A program made the position numbers and the translations under genes. Below, piece by piece: positions 1 through 7,217 of a stretch of 10,635 nucleotides of DNA (its first letter is position 1; each line of letters opens with the position of its first letter). This DNA is from DATKMS01 sp041497995 (GTDB lineage: Bacteria > Desulfobacterota > Binatia > HRBIN30): assembly GCA_041497995.1 (NCBI GenBank), contig JBGQHM010000235.1, positions 1 through 10,635 of the forward strand, in the 5' to 3' direction. The notes beneath the pieces are model-generated. The model had not been told where the DNA came from. It did not search any database and was given only the letters and a program-made list of their open reading frames with translations.

Positions 1-26
1 GGAATCCACTCCGCCCCGCCACCTGG

Positions 27-46
27 ATGCCCGCCTTCGCGGGCAT
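27..46. repeat. REP-like perfect hairpin downstream of the cytochrome gene
   Basis: A perfect 8-bp stem (ATGCCCGC at 27-34 pairing with GCGGGCAT at 39-46) closes a 4-base loop. Read on the minus strand, it follows the stop of the cytochrome gene by about 60 bases with a GAAG loop. There is no T-run after it, so it does not look like a standard intrinsic terminator. The shape and the flanking 'TCATG...CATCCAGG' resemble dispersed intergenic repeats seen in many proteobacterial genomes. That resemblance is from memory and not from a search. The rest of 1-105 holds nothing I recognise. Confidence 0.6.
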
Positions 47-105
47 GACGCCTGCTGACCAGCCTTCTTGGGCAAAGCCTCTAAGCGCTGAAGGAAATTT
101 CTCTG

Positions 106-3100
106 TCAGTTCATCACGCGTTTGATGTCGCCAGCGATCCGCAGCTTCCACTGATCGACTGCCCGCTGTCCCTGCTCGTTCGTCACGTCGTGCAGGTTGA
201 GGTGGCTGGTTAGGTAGTAGAGGCGCTGGATGTCGTCCTTCGCTTGCGGGCCGCAGTTCCCGTCGCGGAACCGCTGCTGCAGATAGGGCGGTGGAATCGA
301 CTGGCTGTAGATCGTCACCTGGACGTGGTCGACCTTGCTCAGATCTCCGTCGTCGAGGGTCGCGAGGTACTGGATCTCGTCGCTGCCCGTGAGCGCCGGA
401 TCGGTGTAGTGCGGGTCGAGCCGCTCATCGCCGTGCAGCTCCGCCAACTCCTGAATGAACGGTGACGCAGACGCCGCGAAGAAGGCCGGATCGAACCCCG
501 TTGGCCGCAGCCGGTTGTCCTTCACGAGAGTGGCTCGGCGCAGGAAGCTTGTAGTCAGCACCCCATCTGAGTCTTTAGCGAGCTCCTCGTAGATCTGCAC
601 CTCGTCTTCGCGTTCGACGACCTGATGGTGCGGCTGGAACGGTACGTTCGGATCGTTGAGGCACTCGTCTCCGCCGCCCGGAACGACCTGCTCTGTCGGC
701 AGCACCTGGTTCGTGCGGCCATCGAGAATCGCGCCCAGGTCGTTGGTTCGGCCCGATGCCCACAGGACGTTACCGCCCGCATCGAGCGCAAGGAATTCCA
801 GGAAGACGCGTCGGAAGCTGACCCCCGAGGGCAGGAAGTGCCCGACCTTGTTGGAGACCTTGACGCGCGCGCTCAGCTTCCCGTCGGAGGTCTTCTTCAC
901 CTCTGTAATCTGCGCTGTCGCCGTGCGGTTGGCTGCCATGTCGAGCATGGAGTTGAGGCCGGTGATCAGGGGCGGCACGGTCAATGTTCCGGTCTGATAG
1001 TCGATCTGGCGGTAGCCGAGAATCAGCGGGAACTGCTGGAACATCTCGTTCAGGAAGACGTTGAGTCCATGCAGTGAGTGGCGAGGAAAGCGGCTCGGTA
1101 CCGTGAGCGTGATCTCGTTGTCGGGGAGGCGATGCGTGGTCGGCGCGAAATCATCGGATTCGATGTTGGCAATTTTGAAGTGGAGATCCTTGCCGTTGAA
1201 GGTCGTCGGCATGTGACAGTCCTGGCACGAGAGAAACTGGTTGCGGCCAGGCGCGAAGTCGCTGTTGACCCACTCGAGATGCGTCGCCTGCTCATAGCTG
1301 TGACGCAGCAGCGCCCCGCCGTTATCGAACACCGGGAGCAGGATGTTGTGGCAGCCGGCGCATTGATCGGAATCGAGCAGCTGCTTTCCGAGCTTGGGCG
1401 TGATCCCGAGGGATTGCTTCATCGGCTTGGGAACGACTTCCTCGGTGTCGTACGGGCCGTACATCTCGTCAGCCGGGCCGGTGACGAAGTTGCCTGTGTA
1501 CGTACGCTCCTCGCCCAGGTCTTGGTCCGAGCTGTGATGGCAGACGGGGCAGGAGATTCCATCGCGTGCCAGCGCGCCGTATTTCTGTTCCGTGGACGGG
1601 TCTGACCCCGGCCACTGCGTGACCATCGCGCGCCGGAAGGGGCGGCCGAACGGCACCTCGGGCGGTGGAGCGATGCCAAAGATCTCCTTGCAGCCCTCGT
1701 CGTCCTGACCCGCCGTATCGATCGCCAGCTGCCGCTGTCCCATGAAGCCATGACAGTGCAGGCAAGTGTTCTCGATACACTTCGCCATCGCGGGTGCGAT
1801 GTTGGTCTCGCTCTGCAGCTGCGAGAAGAAGATCGGGTCGCGACCGGCAAGGCCCATCGGTGAGGCCTTCCACTCGCCGTAGGGCGAGAGGTTGAGCAAG
1901 CGTGGCGCGCCATTGGGGCCGAGATCCTTGAGAATCATGTTCGGCGTACTAGCGTTAGAAACGGTGGCATCGTGACAGGGCGCACACTGATCCGCCGTTA
2001 GAAACTCGGACGGGCCGGTTCCCGATGCCACGACGTGATCGTAGGTCTCCGCGGGCAGGCGCTGATCCCATGCCTGGGCGAAGCTCACCGGTGCGGTCTG
2101 GTGGAAGAGCTCCGCGAAGCCGGGCGCGGCTTGGAGGAGTGCTGGCGTGAACGGCGACTGGTAAGGGTCCGCCGAAGTCTCAGCGTTGAGGAGCGCCGCC
2201 ATTGCAGGTGCGGCGCTGCCTCCCGCCGCCTGCAGCATCGCGGTGGTGTCTCCACAGTGGCCGGGTGCGAAGTTGAAGCCTTTGAAGCGCAACCCGGGGC
2301 CGATCACGTTGTCGAGTGCGGTGAAGGTAGACTCCGCCGCCGCCGAGGCGTGGCAGTTGATGCAGTCGCTGCCGTAGTCGCTGAAGGGCGCGACGACGTC
2401 GGAGAGCTTGTGCGTGTTCTGAAAGACGTAGCCGGTCGGATACCAGAGTGGGTTCGGCTCCGTGGGCTGCGGCGCGTTGCCGAAGAAGTCGTCGCTGGTG
2501 ATCGCGGAGCGATCGAAGATCGGCGGGTTGCCTTTCTGCCATTCGAACATCGGTGGGTTGGCAGGCGCTTGGCTCATGCCGGCCCAGTACCATCCATCCT
2601 TGGCGACGGCGCTCGCCTTGATCATCACCGTCCACGAGTCGGGTTCCGGATCGGCCTTGATCGTCATGCAGCCCTGCCGATCGAGCGCCACGTCCAAGCA
2701 GGGCTCGATGGTGTGCATCTCTTTGACGATCACGGCGCCGTCCGGGAGGGTCCCGGTGCGGCCGGCGCACAGCCAATCGACGATCTCCGGCGAATAGTAG
2801 ATGCGTACCGCCGGATGGACGCCGTAGGCCTGGCCGCCGCCGATCGTGCCGACGTACGGACCGGTGAAGCGCCAGTTGAGATCGTGCTTCCATCCCAGCG
2901 CGACGTAGTCGCGGCGCCTCAGGAAGCTCTGCAGGACGTTTTGGTCGTAGGCGTTCTTCTCGTCCAAGCTCTCGAGCGCCGCGGGCGTTCCGAGATGCGC
3001 AGGCATGCCCCGATCTGGATTGGTGCGGCACCACTGATCGATGTCCTGTTGGCTCAGTCCGCCTTGCACGTCGGCACAGACCCAGTCAGCCGGGTTCGCC

Positions 3101-3204
3101 GGAAGCGGGTTGGCGGTGGGGCTGGGGTTTGAGTCGCTGTCGCAACCGAACCAGATGATCGAGACGAGCAGAGCGCACGCGTACCTGTGACGACCTGTTA
3201 GCAT
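106..3204 (-). CDS. Predicted lipoprotein cytochrome c with P460-like N-terminal domain and six CXXCH haem sites
   Basis: Predicted exported electron-transfer or redox protein of 1032 residues. The frame stays open upstream, but I start it at the ATG at 3204. That ATG follows a GGAGAG ribosome site with a 6-base spacer and is followed by a signal peptide (residues 1-20) and Cys21 in an imperfect lipobox (WFGC). Residues about 45-290 look like the cytochrome P460 fold: VHPAVRIYYSPE near 129-140, LPDGAVIVKEM at 153-163, WTVMIK at 191-196, DGWYW at 203-207, and a closing CINCH at 281-285. Five more haem motifs follow: CAPCH 407, CLHCH 481, CPVCH 552, CAGCH 615 and CQDCH 660. Residues about 765-890 are beta-rich, with GHFLPSGVSFRRVFLEF near 788-804. 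It lies 62 bases downstream of miaB on the same strand and may be cotranscribed. The substrate is unknown. Haem count is seen, P460 assignment is family knowledge, and periplasmic or outer-membrane location is inferred. Confidence 0.88.
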   Translation of the reverse strand: MLTGRHRYACALLVSIIWFGCDSDSNPSPTANPLPANPADWVCADVQGGLSQQDIDQWCRTNPDRGMPAHLGTPAALESLDEKNAYDQNVLQSFLRRRDYVALGWKHDLNWRFTGPYVGTIGGGQAYGVHPAVRIYYSPEIVDWLCAGRTGTLPDGAVIVKEMHTIEPCLDVALDRQGCMTIKADPEPDSWTVMIKASAVAKDGWYWAGMSQAPANPPMFEWQKGNPPIFDRSAITSDDFFGNAPQPTEPNPLWYPTGYVFQNTHKLSDVVAPFSDYGSDCINCHASAAAESTFTALDNVIGPGLRFKGFNFAPGHCGDTTAMLQAAGGSAAPAMAALLNAETSADPYQSPFTPALLQAAPGFAELFHQTAPVSFAQAWDQRLPAETYDHVVASGTGPSEFLTADQCAPCHDATVSNASTPNMILKDLGPNGAPRLLNLSPYGEWKASPMGLAGRDPIFFSQLQSETNIAPAMAKCIENTCLHCHGFMGQRQLAIDTAGQDDEGCKEIFGIAPPPEVPFGRPFRRAMVTQWPGSDPSTEQKYGALARDGISCPVCHHSSDQDLGEERTYTGNFVTGPADEMYGPYDTEEVVPKPMKQSLGITPKLGKQLLDSDQCAGCHNILLPVFDNGGALLRHSYEQATHLEWVNSDFAPGRNQFLSCQDCHMPTTFNGKDLHFKIANIESDDFAPTTHRLPDNEITLTVPSRFPRHSLHGLNVFLNEMFQQFPLILGYRQIDYQTGTLTVPPLITGLNSMLDMAANRTATAQITEVKKTSDGKLSARVKVSNKVGHFLPSGVSFRRVFLEFLALDAGGNVLWASGRTNDLGAILDGRTNQVLPTEQVVPGGGDECLNDPNVPFQPHHQVVEREDEVQIYEELAKDSDGVLTTSFLRRATLVKDNRLRPTGFDPAFFAASASPFIQELAELHGDERLDPHYTDPALTGSDEIQYLATLDDGDLSKVDHVQVTIYSQSIPPPYLQQRFRDGNCGPQAKDDIQRLYYLTSHLNLHDVTNEQGQRAVDQWKLRIAGDIKRVMN

Positions 3205-3216
3205 CCAGCTCTCTCC
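3205..3216 (-). promoter_or_regulatory. Ribosome binding site of the cytochrome gene
   Basis: On the minus strand GGAGAG (3216-3211) lies 6 bases before the ATG at 3204. It decides this start over the longer upstream open frame, whose extra 114 residues overlap the 3' end of miaB and have no signal-peptide character. Confidence 0.65.
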
Positions 3217-3266
3217 GAGGTGAACAGGTGCATCAACGCGAGCAGCCTGTTGGAGCGCGTCCGCCG

Positions 3267-4562
<1,296 letters not shown>

Positions 4563-4563
4563 G

Positions 4564-4592
4564 TTGAACCAATCCGAAGGGGTCTATATATC
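4564..4592 (+). promoter_or_regulatory. Candidate sigma70-type promoter for the zinc-ribbon gene
   Basis: TTGAAC (4564-4569) and TATATC (4587-4592) are spaced 17 bases apart, each matching the consensus at 4 of 6 positions. Transcription would start near 4599, about 28 bases before the ATG at 4627. The -35 box abuts the miaB start codon. This is sequence matching only. Confidence 0.35.
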
Positions 4593-4613
4593 TGTCGCCG
4601 GCGACGCTGACAA
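4585..4613 (-). promoter_or_regulatory. Candidate sigma70-type promoter for miaB
   Basis: On the minus strand TTGTCA (4613-4608, 5 of 6 matches) precedes TATATA (4590-4585, 4 of 6) by 17 bases. Transcription would start near 4578, giving a leader of about 16 bases before the miaB ATG. It overlaps the opposite-strand candidate, and the two share the palindromic TATATA core. Confidence 0.4.
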
Positions 4614-4626
4614 CGCGAGGGGGATC

Positions 4627-4827
4627 ATGGCAGGGGATAGCTTTGAACAACTGGAAGCCACGCTGCTCCTGTGCCCCACTTGCCGGGTCGCGGTACCAGT
4701 GCGCAAGCGCCTACTGCTCATCCTGCCGCAAGGCACCAAGTACGAATACGTGTGCACCCAGTGCGCCTCGATCTGCGGCGACAAAATCGAGCCCGATCTG
4801 CCGCGGCCGGAACGGCGGTACATGTGA
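4627..4827 (+). CDS. Small zinc-ribbon protein, function unknown
   Basis: A 66-residue protein that begins MAGDSFEQLE. It contains two knuckles, CPTC (residues 12-15) and CTQC (residues 39-42), spaced as in a zinc ribbon, plus one further Cys in the SICGDK segment. Between the knuckles lies a basic and hydrophobic stretch, VRKRLLLILPQGTKYEYV. The start is the ATG at 4627, preceded by a purine-rich GAGGGGG ribosome site (4617-4623). A longer in-frame start at 4561 would overlap the miaB start and read through the spacer, so I reject it. There is no signal peptide or membrane segment, so it is probably cytosolic. It diverges from miaB. I have an impression of similar unnamed 'cytoplasmic protein' entries in deltaproteobacteria but cannot confirm it. 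RNA or DNA binding is possible and not shown. Confidence 0.8.
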   Translation: MAGDSFEQLEATLLLCPTCRVAVPVRKRLLLILPQGTKYEYVCTQCASICGDKIEPDLPRPERRYM

Positions 4828-4891
4828 GGATCGCGCGCACGGGTGGCCCAGTTGGTGTGCTCCAAGGGCTCCGTCGGGACGGTATCACCTT

Positions 4892-4943
4892 TACGCCGAA
4901 GGCGTTGTGCAACACAGCCCAGGGTTGCGAAGCTACCCTGGGT
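4892..4943 (+). repeat. Left inverted REP-like repeat (two hairpins)
   Basis: It holds ACGCC-GAA-GGCGT (4893-4905), then CCCAGGGT (4918-4925) pairing with ACCCTGGG (4935-4942) around a 9-base interior containing GC-GAA-GC. It matches the right copy at 5446-5503 in reverse orientation, with a single mismatch at 4908 in the first 37 bases. Confidence 0.85.
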
Positions 4944-4963
4944 CGATGTCGCCACCCCGGATT

Positions 4964-4980
4964 CAACCCTGAAAGGGTTG
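4964..4980. repeat. Hairpin with GAA loop at the 3' end of the transposase gene
   Basis: CAACCCT (4964-4970) pairs perfectly with AGGGTTG (4974-4980) around a GAA triloop, between the left repeat and the transposase stop at 4993. It shares the AACCCT/AGGGTT core and GAA loop with the REP-like repeat, so it is probably a related element. There is no T-run to support a terminator. Confidence 0.6.
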
Positions 4981-4992
4981 CGTCCCGCCGCC

Positions 4993-5526
4993 TCAATCCC
5001 ACACGTAGCGTTCGTCGTAAGCCACGCCGTGGGCGTCGAGCAGCCTCCGCAGCTCCGTCTGGAAGTCGCACTTGCGATGATGGTCCTCCTGCCGCTCGAC
5101 GTAGTGTTGCACTTTTCGACTCAGCGACTGGCTGACGGAAAACGCTCCATATCCACTCTGCCACTGAAACTCACGCAGTGCGGCGCCCTGGGTCTTCGCC
5201 CACTGCGAAGAGACTCGCTTCAGTTCCTTAACCCACGCGGCCACGCTGACCGTGCGGCCTTGTCGCGCCAGACAGTGGACGTGGTCGGCGGCACCACCGA
5301 CACAGATCACCGGGCATTCCAGCTGCGTAGAGACCGCGCCCAGATAGCGATGCATCGCGGCGCGCTGGGGCACGTCAGCGAGCAGGGGGCGGCGTTCCTT
5401 GGTTGAGAAGATGAGGTGAACAATCAGATTTGATAGTGACCCGCCACCCAGGGTAGCCGCCGGGCGGCAACCCTGGGCTGTGTTGCCCAACGCCTTCGGC
5501 GTAGTCTCATGGAACGTTGGTGCCAT
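4993..5526 (-). CDS. IS200-type / REP-associated HUH tyrosine transposase (Y1), start uncertain
   Basis: Single-strand DNA transposase of the Y1_Tnp family, which cuts and rejoins at hairpins through a 5'-phosphotyrosine. The conserved protein starts at SLSNLIVHLIFSTKER (codon 5439-5437) and ends YDERYVWD, 148 residues, full length for the family. The HUH motif is DHVH (core residues 52-55) and the catalytic Tyr is core residue 113 in QHYVERQEDHH, so it looks intact. Relatives usually begin Met-x-x-Ser-Leu-Ser, but here no ATG, GTG or TTG lies next to that point. The nearest in-frame candidates are CTG at 5451, TTG at 5490 and ATG at 5526. I list the ATG, giving 177 residues, although its first 29 codons read the right-hand repeat and no ribosome site precedes it. 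The start may be non-canonical or lost. Family assignment is firm and expression is uncertain. Confidence 0.8.
   Translation of the reverse strand: MAPTFHETTPKALGNTAQGCRPAATLGGGSLSNLIVHLIFSTKERRPLLADVPQRAAMHRYLGAVSTQLECPVICVGGAADHVHCLARQGRTVSVAAWVKELKRVSSQWAKTQGAALREFQWQSGYGAFSVSQSLSRKVQHYVERQEDHHRKCDFQTELRRLLDAHGVAYDERYVWD
5446..5503 (-). repeat. Right inverted REP-like repeat (two hairpins)
   Basis: Inverse of the left copy. CCCAGGGT (5447-5454) pairs with ACCCTGGG (5470-5477), with an inner GC-rich GCCGCC/GGCGGC extension (5456-5468). A second hairpin ACGCC-TTC-GGCGT lies at 5490-5502. Its inner edge is 7 bases from the first conserved transposase codon, and its outer edge is 68 bases before the BtuF-like start. 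Confidence 0.85.
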
Positions 5527-5571
5527 GCGTGAAGCGTTATGGAAGACTGCCCCGGGGTGCAAGGTGAAGCC

Positions 5572-6489
5572 ATGAAGATCGCGTCGCTGCTGCCGAGCGC
5601 AACCGAGATCGTGTGCGCGCTCGGGCTCGGCGACTCCCTGGTCGGCATATCGCACGAGTGTGATTACCCGCCGGAGGTTGTCGGGCGGCCGATCCTCACC
5701 GAACCCAAGATCAATCCGTCCGGAGACTCGGCGACCATCGACGGTGCGGTGCGCGGGCTGGTGCGTGATGGCCTCAGTGTGTACCGCATCAAGACCGACG
5801 GCCTGCAACAGCAGCGGCCTGATCTGATCGTGACGCAAGAGCAGTGTGAGGTCTGCGCGGTCTCGTACCGTGACGTCGTCGAGGCGACGCGGCAGCTGCT
5901 GGCGCAACCGGCGGCGATTGTTTCCTTGAAGCCGGTGCGGCTCGACGATGTCTTCGATGACATGCAACGCGTCGCCGACGCGGCGGAGTGCGGCGCGACG
6001 GGCATGGCGTTGACGCAGCGTTTGCGAGAACGGTTGGCGGCGCTCCGGACGCGCGCCGCGATGGTACGCAGCCGGCCGCGCGTGGCGTGCATCGAATGGA
6101 TCGACCCGCTCATGGCGGCGGGCAACTGGGTGCCCGAGCTGGTCGCGCTCTGTGGCGGTACCTACGACATGATCGCTCCCGGCGCACATAGCCCGACGCT
6201 CAGCTGGGATGACCTCGTGCGCTCCGCACCTGACGTGATCGTCATCATGCCGTGCGGCTTCAAGCTGCCGCAGACGCAGCGTGAGCTGCCGCGTCTGACG
6301 CAGCGCCCCGAGTGGGAGCAGTTGCCGGCGGTGCGCAACCGGCGTGTCTACGCCGTCGACGGCAACGCCTACCTCAACCGCCCAGGCCCACGCATCGTCG
6401 AGAGCGCCGAGCTGCTCGCCGGGCTGATTCAACCAGGCTTCTTCGCAGCGAAGATACCGCCCAATAGCTACGTCAGAGTGCAATGGTGA
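5572..6489 (+). CDS. BtuF-like cobalamin/metal-chelate substrate-binding protein without signal peptide
   Basis: A 305-residue protein of the periplasmic-binding-protein family PF01497, the fold of BtuF and the siderophore/haem binders. It opens MKIASLLPSATEIVCALGLG, matching the BtuF-type N-terminal segment, and continues VGISHECDYP, TQEQCEVCAVSYRDV and IEWIDPLMAAGNWVPE, typical of the group often annotated as cobalamin-binding protein. The start is the ATG at 5572, with AAGGTG (5561-5566) five bases ahead; an in-frame ATG at 5539 would add 11 residues that are not a signal peptide. With neither start is there an export signal, so it is probably cytosolic or uses an unknown route. No ABC permease or ATPase gene lies beside it, and I see no cobalamin riboswitch in the 68 bases upstream. 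The ligand is inferred from family only. The stop lies inside an inverted repeat shared with the junction to def. Confidence 0.85.
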   Translation: MKIASLLPSATEIVCALGLGDSLVGISHECDYPPEVVGRPILTEPKINPSGDSATIDGAVRGLVRDGLSVYRIKTDGLQQQRPDLIVTQEQCEVCAVSYRDVVEATRQLLAQPAAIVSLKPVRLDDVFDDMQRVADAAECGATGMALTQRLRERLAALRTRAAMVRSRPRVACIEWIDPLMAAGNWVPELVALCGGTYDMIAPGAHSPTLSWDDLVRSAPDVIVIMPCGFKLPQTQRELPRLTQRPEWEQLPAVRNRRVYAVDGNAYLNRPGPRIVESAELLAGLIQPGFFAAKIPPNSYVRVQW

Positions 6490-6563
6490 ATTGTGAATGG
6501 TGAATGGTGAATGGCGGAACCACCAGCATCCATTCACCATTCAACATTGAGCATTCACCATTG
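6481..6563. repeat. Nested inverted repeats of ATTCACCATT type between convergent genes
   Basis: An outer 11-bp stem pairs CAATGGTGAAT (6481-6491) with ATTCACCATTG (6553-6563). An inner 14-bp stem pairs TGAATGGTGAATGG (6501-6514) with CCATTCACCATTCA (6530-6543) around a 15-base loop. The outer arm contains the stop of the BtuF-like gene (6487-6489). The units are variants of a GTGAATG(G) motif repeated about four times on one arm and inverted on the other. Its place between convergent genes suits a two-way transcription end point, but there are no T-runs. Confidence 0.7.
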
Positions 6564-6587
6564 GCGGAGCCTCAATCCCGCTCCGCC
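6563..6587. repeat. GC-rich hairpin over the def stop codon
   Basis: GGCGGAGC (6563-6570) pairs perfectly with GCTCCGCC (6580-6587) around a 9-base loop that contains the first base positions of the def stop (6572-6574). The hairpin directly adjoins the larger inverted repeat. It may help end transcription from either side, but no T-run follows on either strand. Confidence 0.5.
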
Positions 6588-7120
6588 TTGGCCCCAGCGG
6601 TATATCGTAGAAACTCGCGCATGAAGGACAGCGAGTCCATCGACTTCATACGGTCCAGGAACACCGTGCCGGCGAGGTGGTCGCACTCGTGTTGTGCAAC
6701 GCGCGCCTCGAAGTCTTTGGCGACGTAGTTCACCTTCTTGCCGTGACGATCATAGGCTTCGATGCGCACTTGCGTGTAGCGCGGCACCTTGCCGCGCAGG
6801 TCGGGAACACTCAGGCATCCCTCCCAGTCTTCTTCCATGCGCTGCGTCATCGGTGTGATCTTCGGGTTGATGAGCACTGTAAGTGGGATCGACTCGGCCT
6901 CGGGGTAGCGCGGGTTGCCCTCCACCTCGAAGACGACGATCTGCTGCGAGACGTGTACCTGCGGCGCCGCCAGGCCCGCACCGTCATACTCAATCATCGT
7001 CTCGATGAGGTCGTCGATGAGCTGCTGAATCGACGGGGCGCCGATGGCCTCCGGCGACACCGGTTCAGCGATCTTGCGCAGCACCGGATTGCCGAGGCGG
7101 GCGACTTTGAGGATGGCCAT
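6572..7120 (-). CDS. def: Peptide deformylase
   Basis: Metalloenzyme that removes the formyl group from the N-terminal Met of new proteins, acting at the ribosome. At 182 residues it has the usual length. All three family motifs are present: GAGLAAPQ at 47-54, EGCLS at 100-104, and HECDH at 144-148. The metal ligands should be Cys102, His144 and His148, with Glu145 as catalytic base. I start at the ATG at 7120 (MAILKVARLGNPVLR), which matches the family N-terminus. A longer frame from 7162 would read into the tandem repeat and is rejected. There is no clear Shine-Dalgarno sequence. It lies 97 bases downstream of dnaB on the same strand, separated by the repeat at 7144-7182, so cotranscription is possible but unproven. 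No fmt gene is adjacent within this window. Confidence 0.96.
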   Translation of the reverse strand: MAILKVARLGNPVLRKIAEPVSPEAIGAPSIQQLIDDLIETMIEYDGAGLAAPQVHVSQQIVVFEVEGNPRYPEAESIPLTVLINPKITPMTQRMEEDWEGCLSVPDLRGKVPRYTQVRIEAYDRHGKKVNYVAKDFEARVAQHECDHLAGTVFLDRMKSMDSLSFMREFLRYTAGAKAERD

Positions 7121-7143
7121 TCGCGATCTGTAGGCGGCGAGAA

Positions 7144-7182
7144 GGCAAAAGTCAAAACGCAAAAGTCAAAAGGCAAAAGTCA
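7144..7182. repeat. 14-base tandem repeat in the dnaB-def gap
   Basis: About 2.8 copies of SGCAAAAGTCAAAA: 7144-7157, 7158-7171 (first base C in place of G) and a partial copy 7172-7182. It is A-rich on the plus strand against a GC-rich background. The same kind of GCAAAAGTC array is, from memory, a common intergenic repeat in environmental deltaproteobacterial-type genomes. No gene uses it. Confidence 0.75.
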
Positions 7183-7217
7183 GCCTAGGAAGCCTGAGGC
7201 GGCCTTTCTTCATCCGT

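Larger units (their letters stand above)
4892..5503. mobile_element. REP-type transposon unit: HUH transposase between inverted hairpin repeats
   Basis: A HUH tyrosine transposase gene on the minus strand is bracketed by two copies of one repeat in opposite orientation, 4892-4943 and 5446-5503. The copies share 37 bases with one mismatch, then differ in a short loop (4 versus 10 bases), then share 11 bases. This layout matches REP elements arranged around a REP-associated tyrosine transposase. IS200/IS605-type enzymes leave no target duplication, so I looked for none. The unit sits between the zinc-ribbon gene and the BtuF-like gene and breaks neither. Confidence 0.75.

Noticed and set aside
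27..46. Intrinsic terminator for the cytochrome gene
   Set aside because: The hairpin is strong but lacks the T-run on the minus strand; it is better described as a REP-like repeat.
2035..3132. Long plus-strand open frame (365 codons) opposite the cytochrome gene
   Set aside because: It is antisense to a well-supported gene with six haem motifs, has an Arg/Ala/Gly/Val-rich composition typical of high-GC shadow frames, and shows no recognisable motif.
3223..3251. Inverted pair AACAGG / CCTGTT between miaB and the cytochrome as a terminator
   Set aside because: The stem is only 6 bp with a 17-base loop and has no T-run, which is within chance expectation.
5504..5571. Cobalamin riboswitch upstream of the BtuF-like gene
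   Set aside because: The 68-base gap is too short, and I see no B12-box-like element in it; the DNA upstream of it is the transposon repeat.
5527..6540. Minus-strand upstream extension of the transposase frame across the whole BtuF-like gene (total 515 codons)
   Set aside because: Only the last 148 codons match a known family. The rest is antisense to the BtuF-like gene, Arg- and His-rich, and arises from the absence of stops in high-GC DNA.
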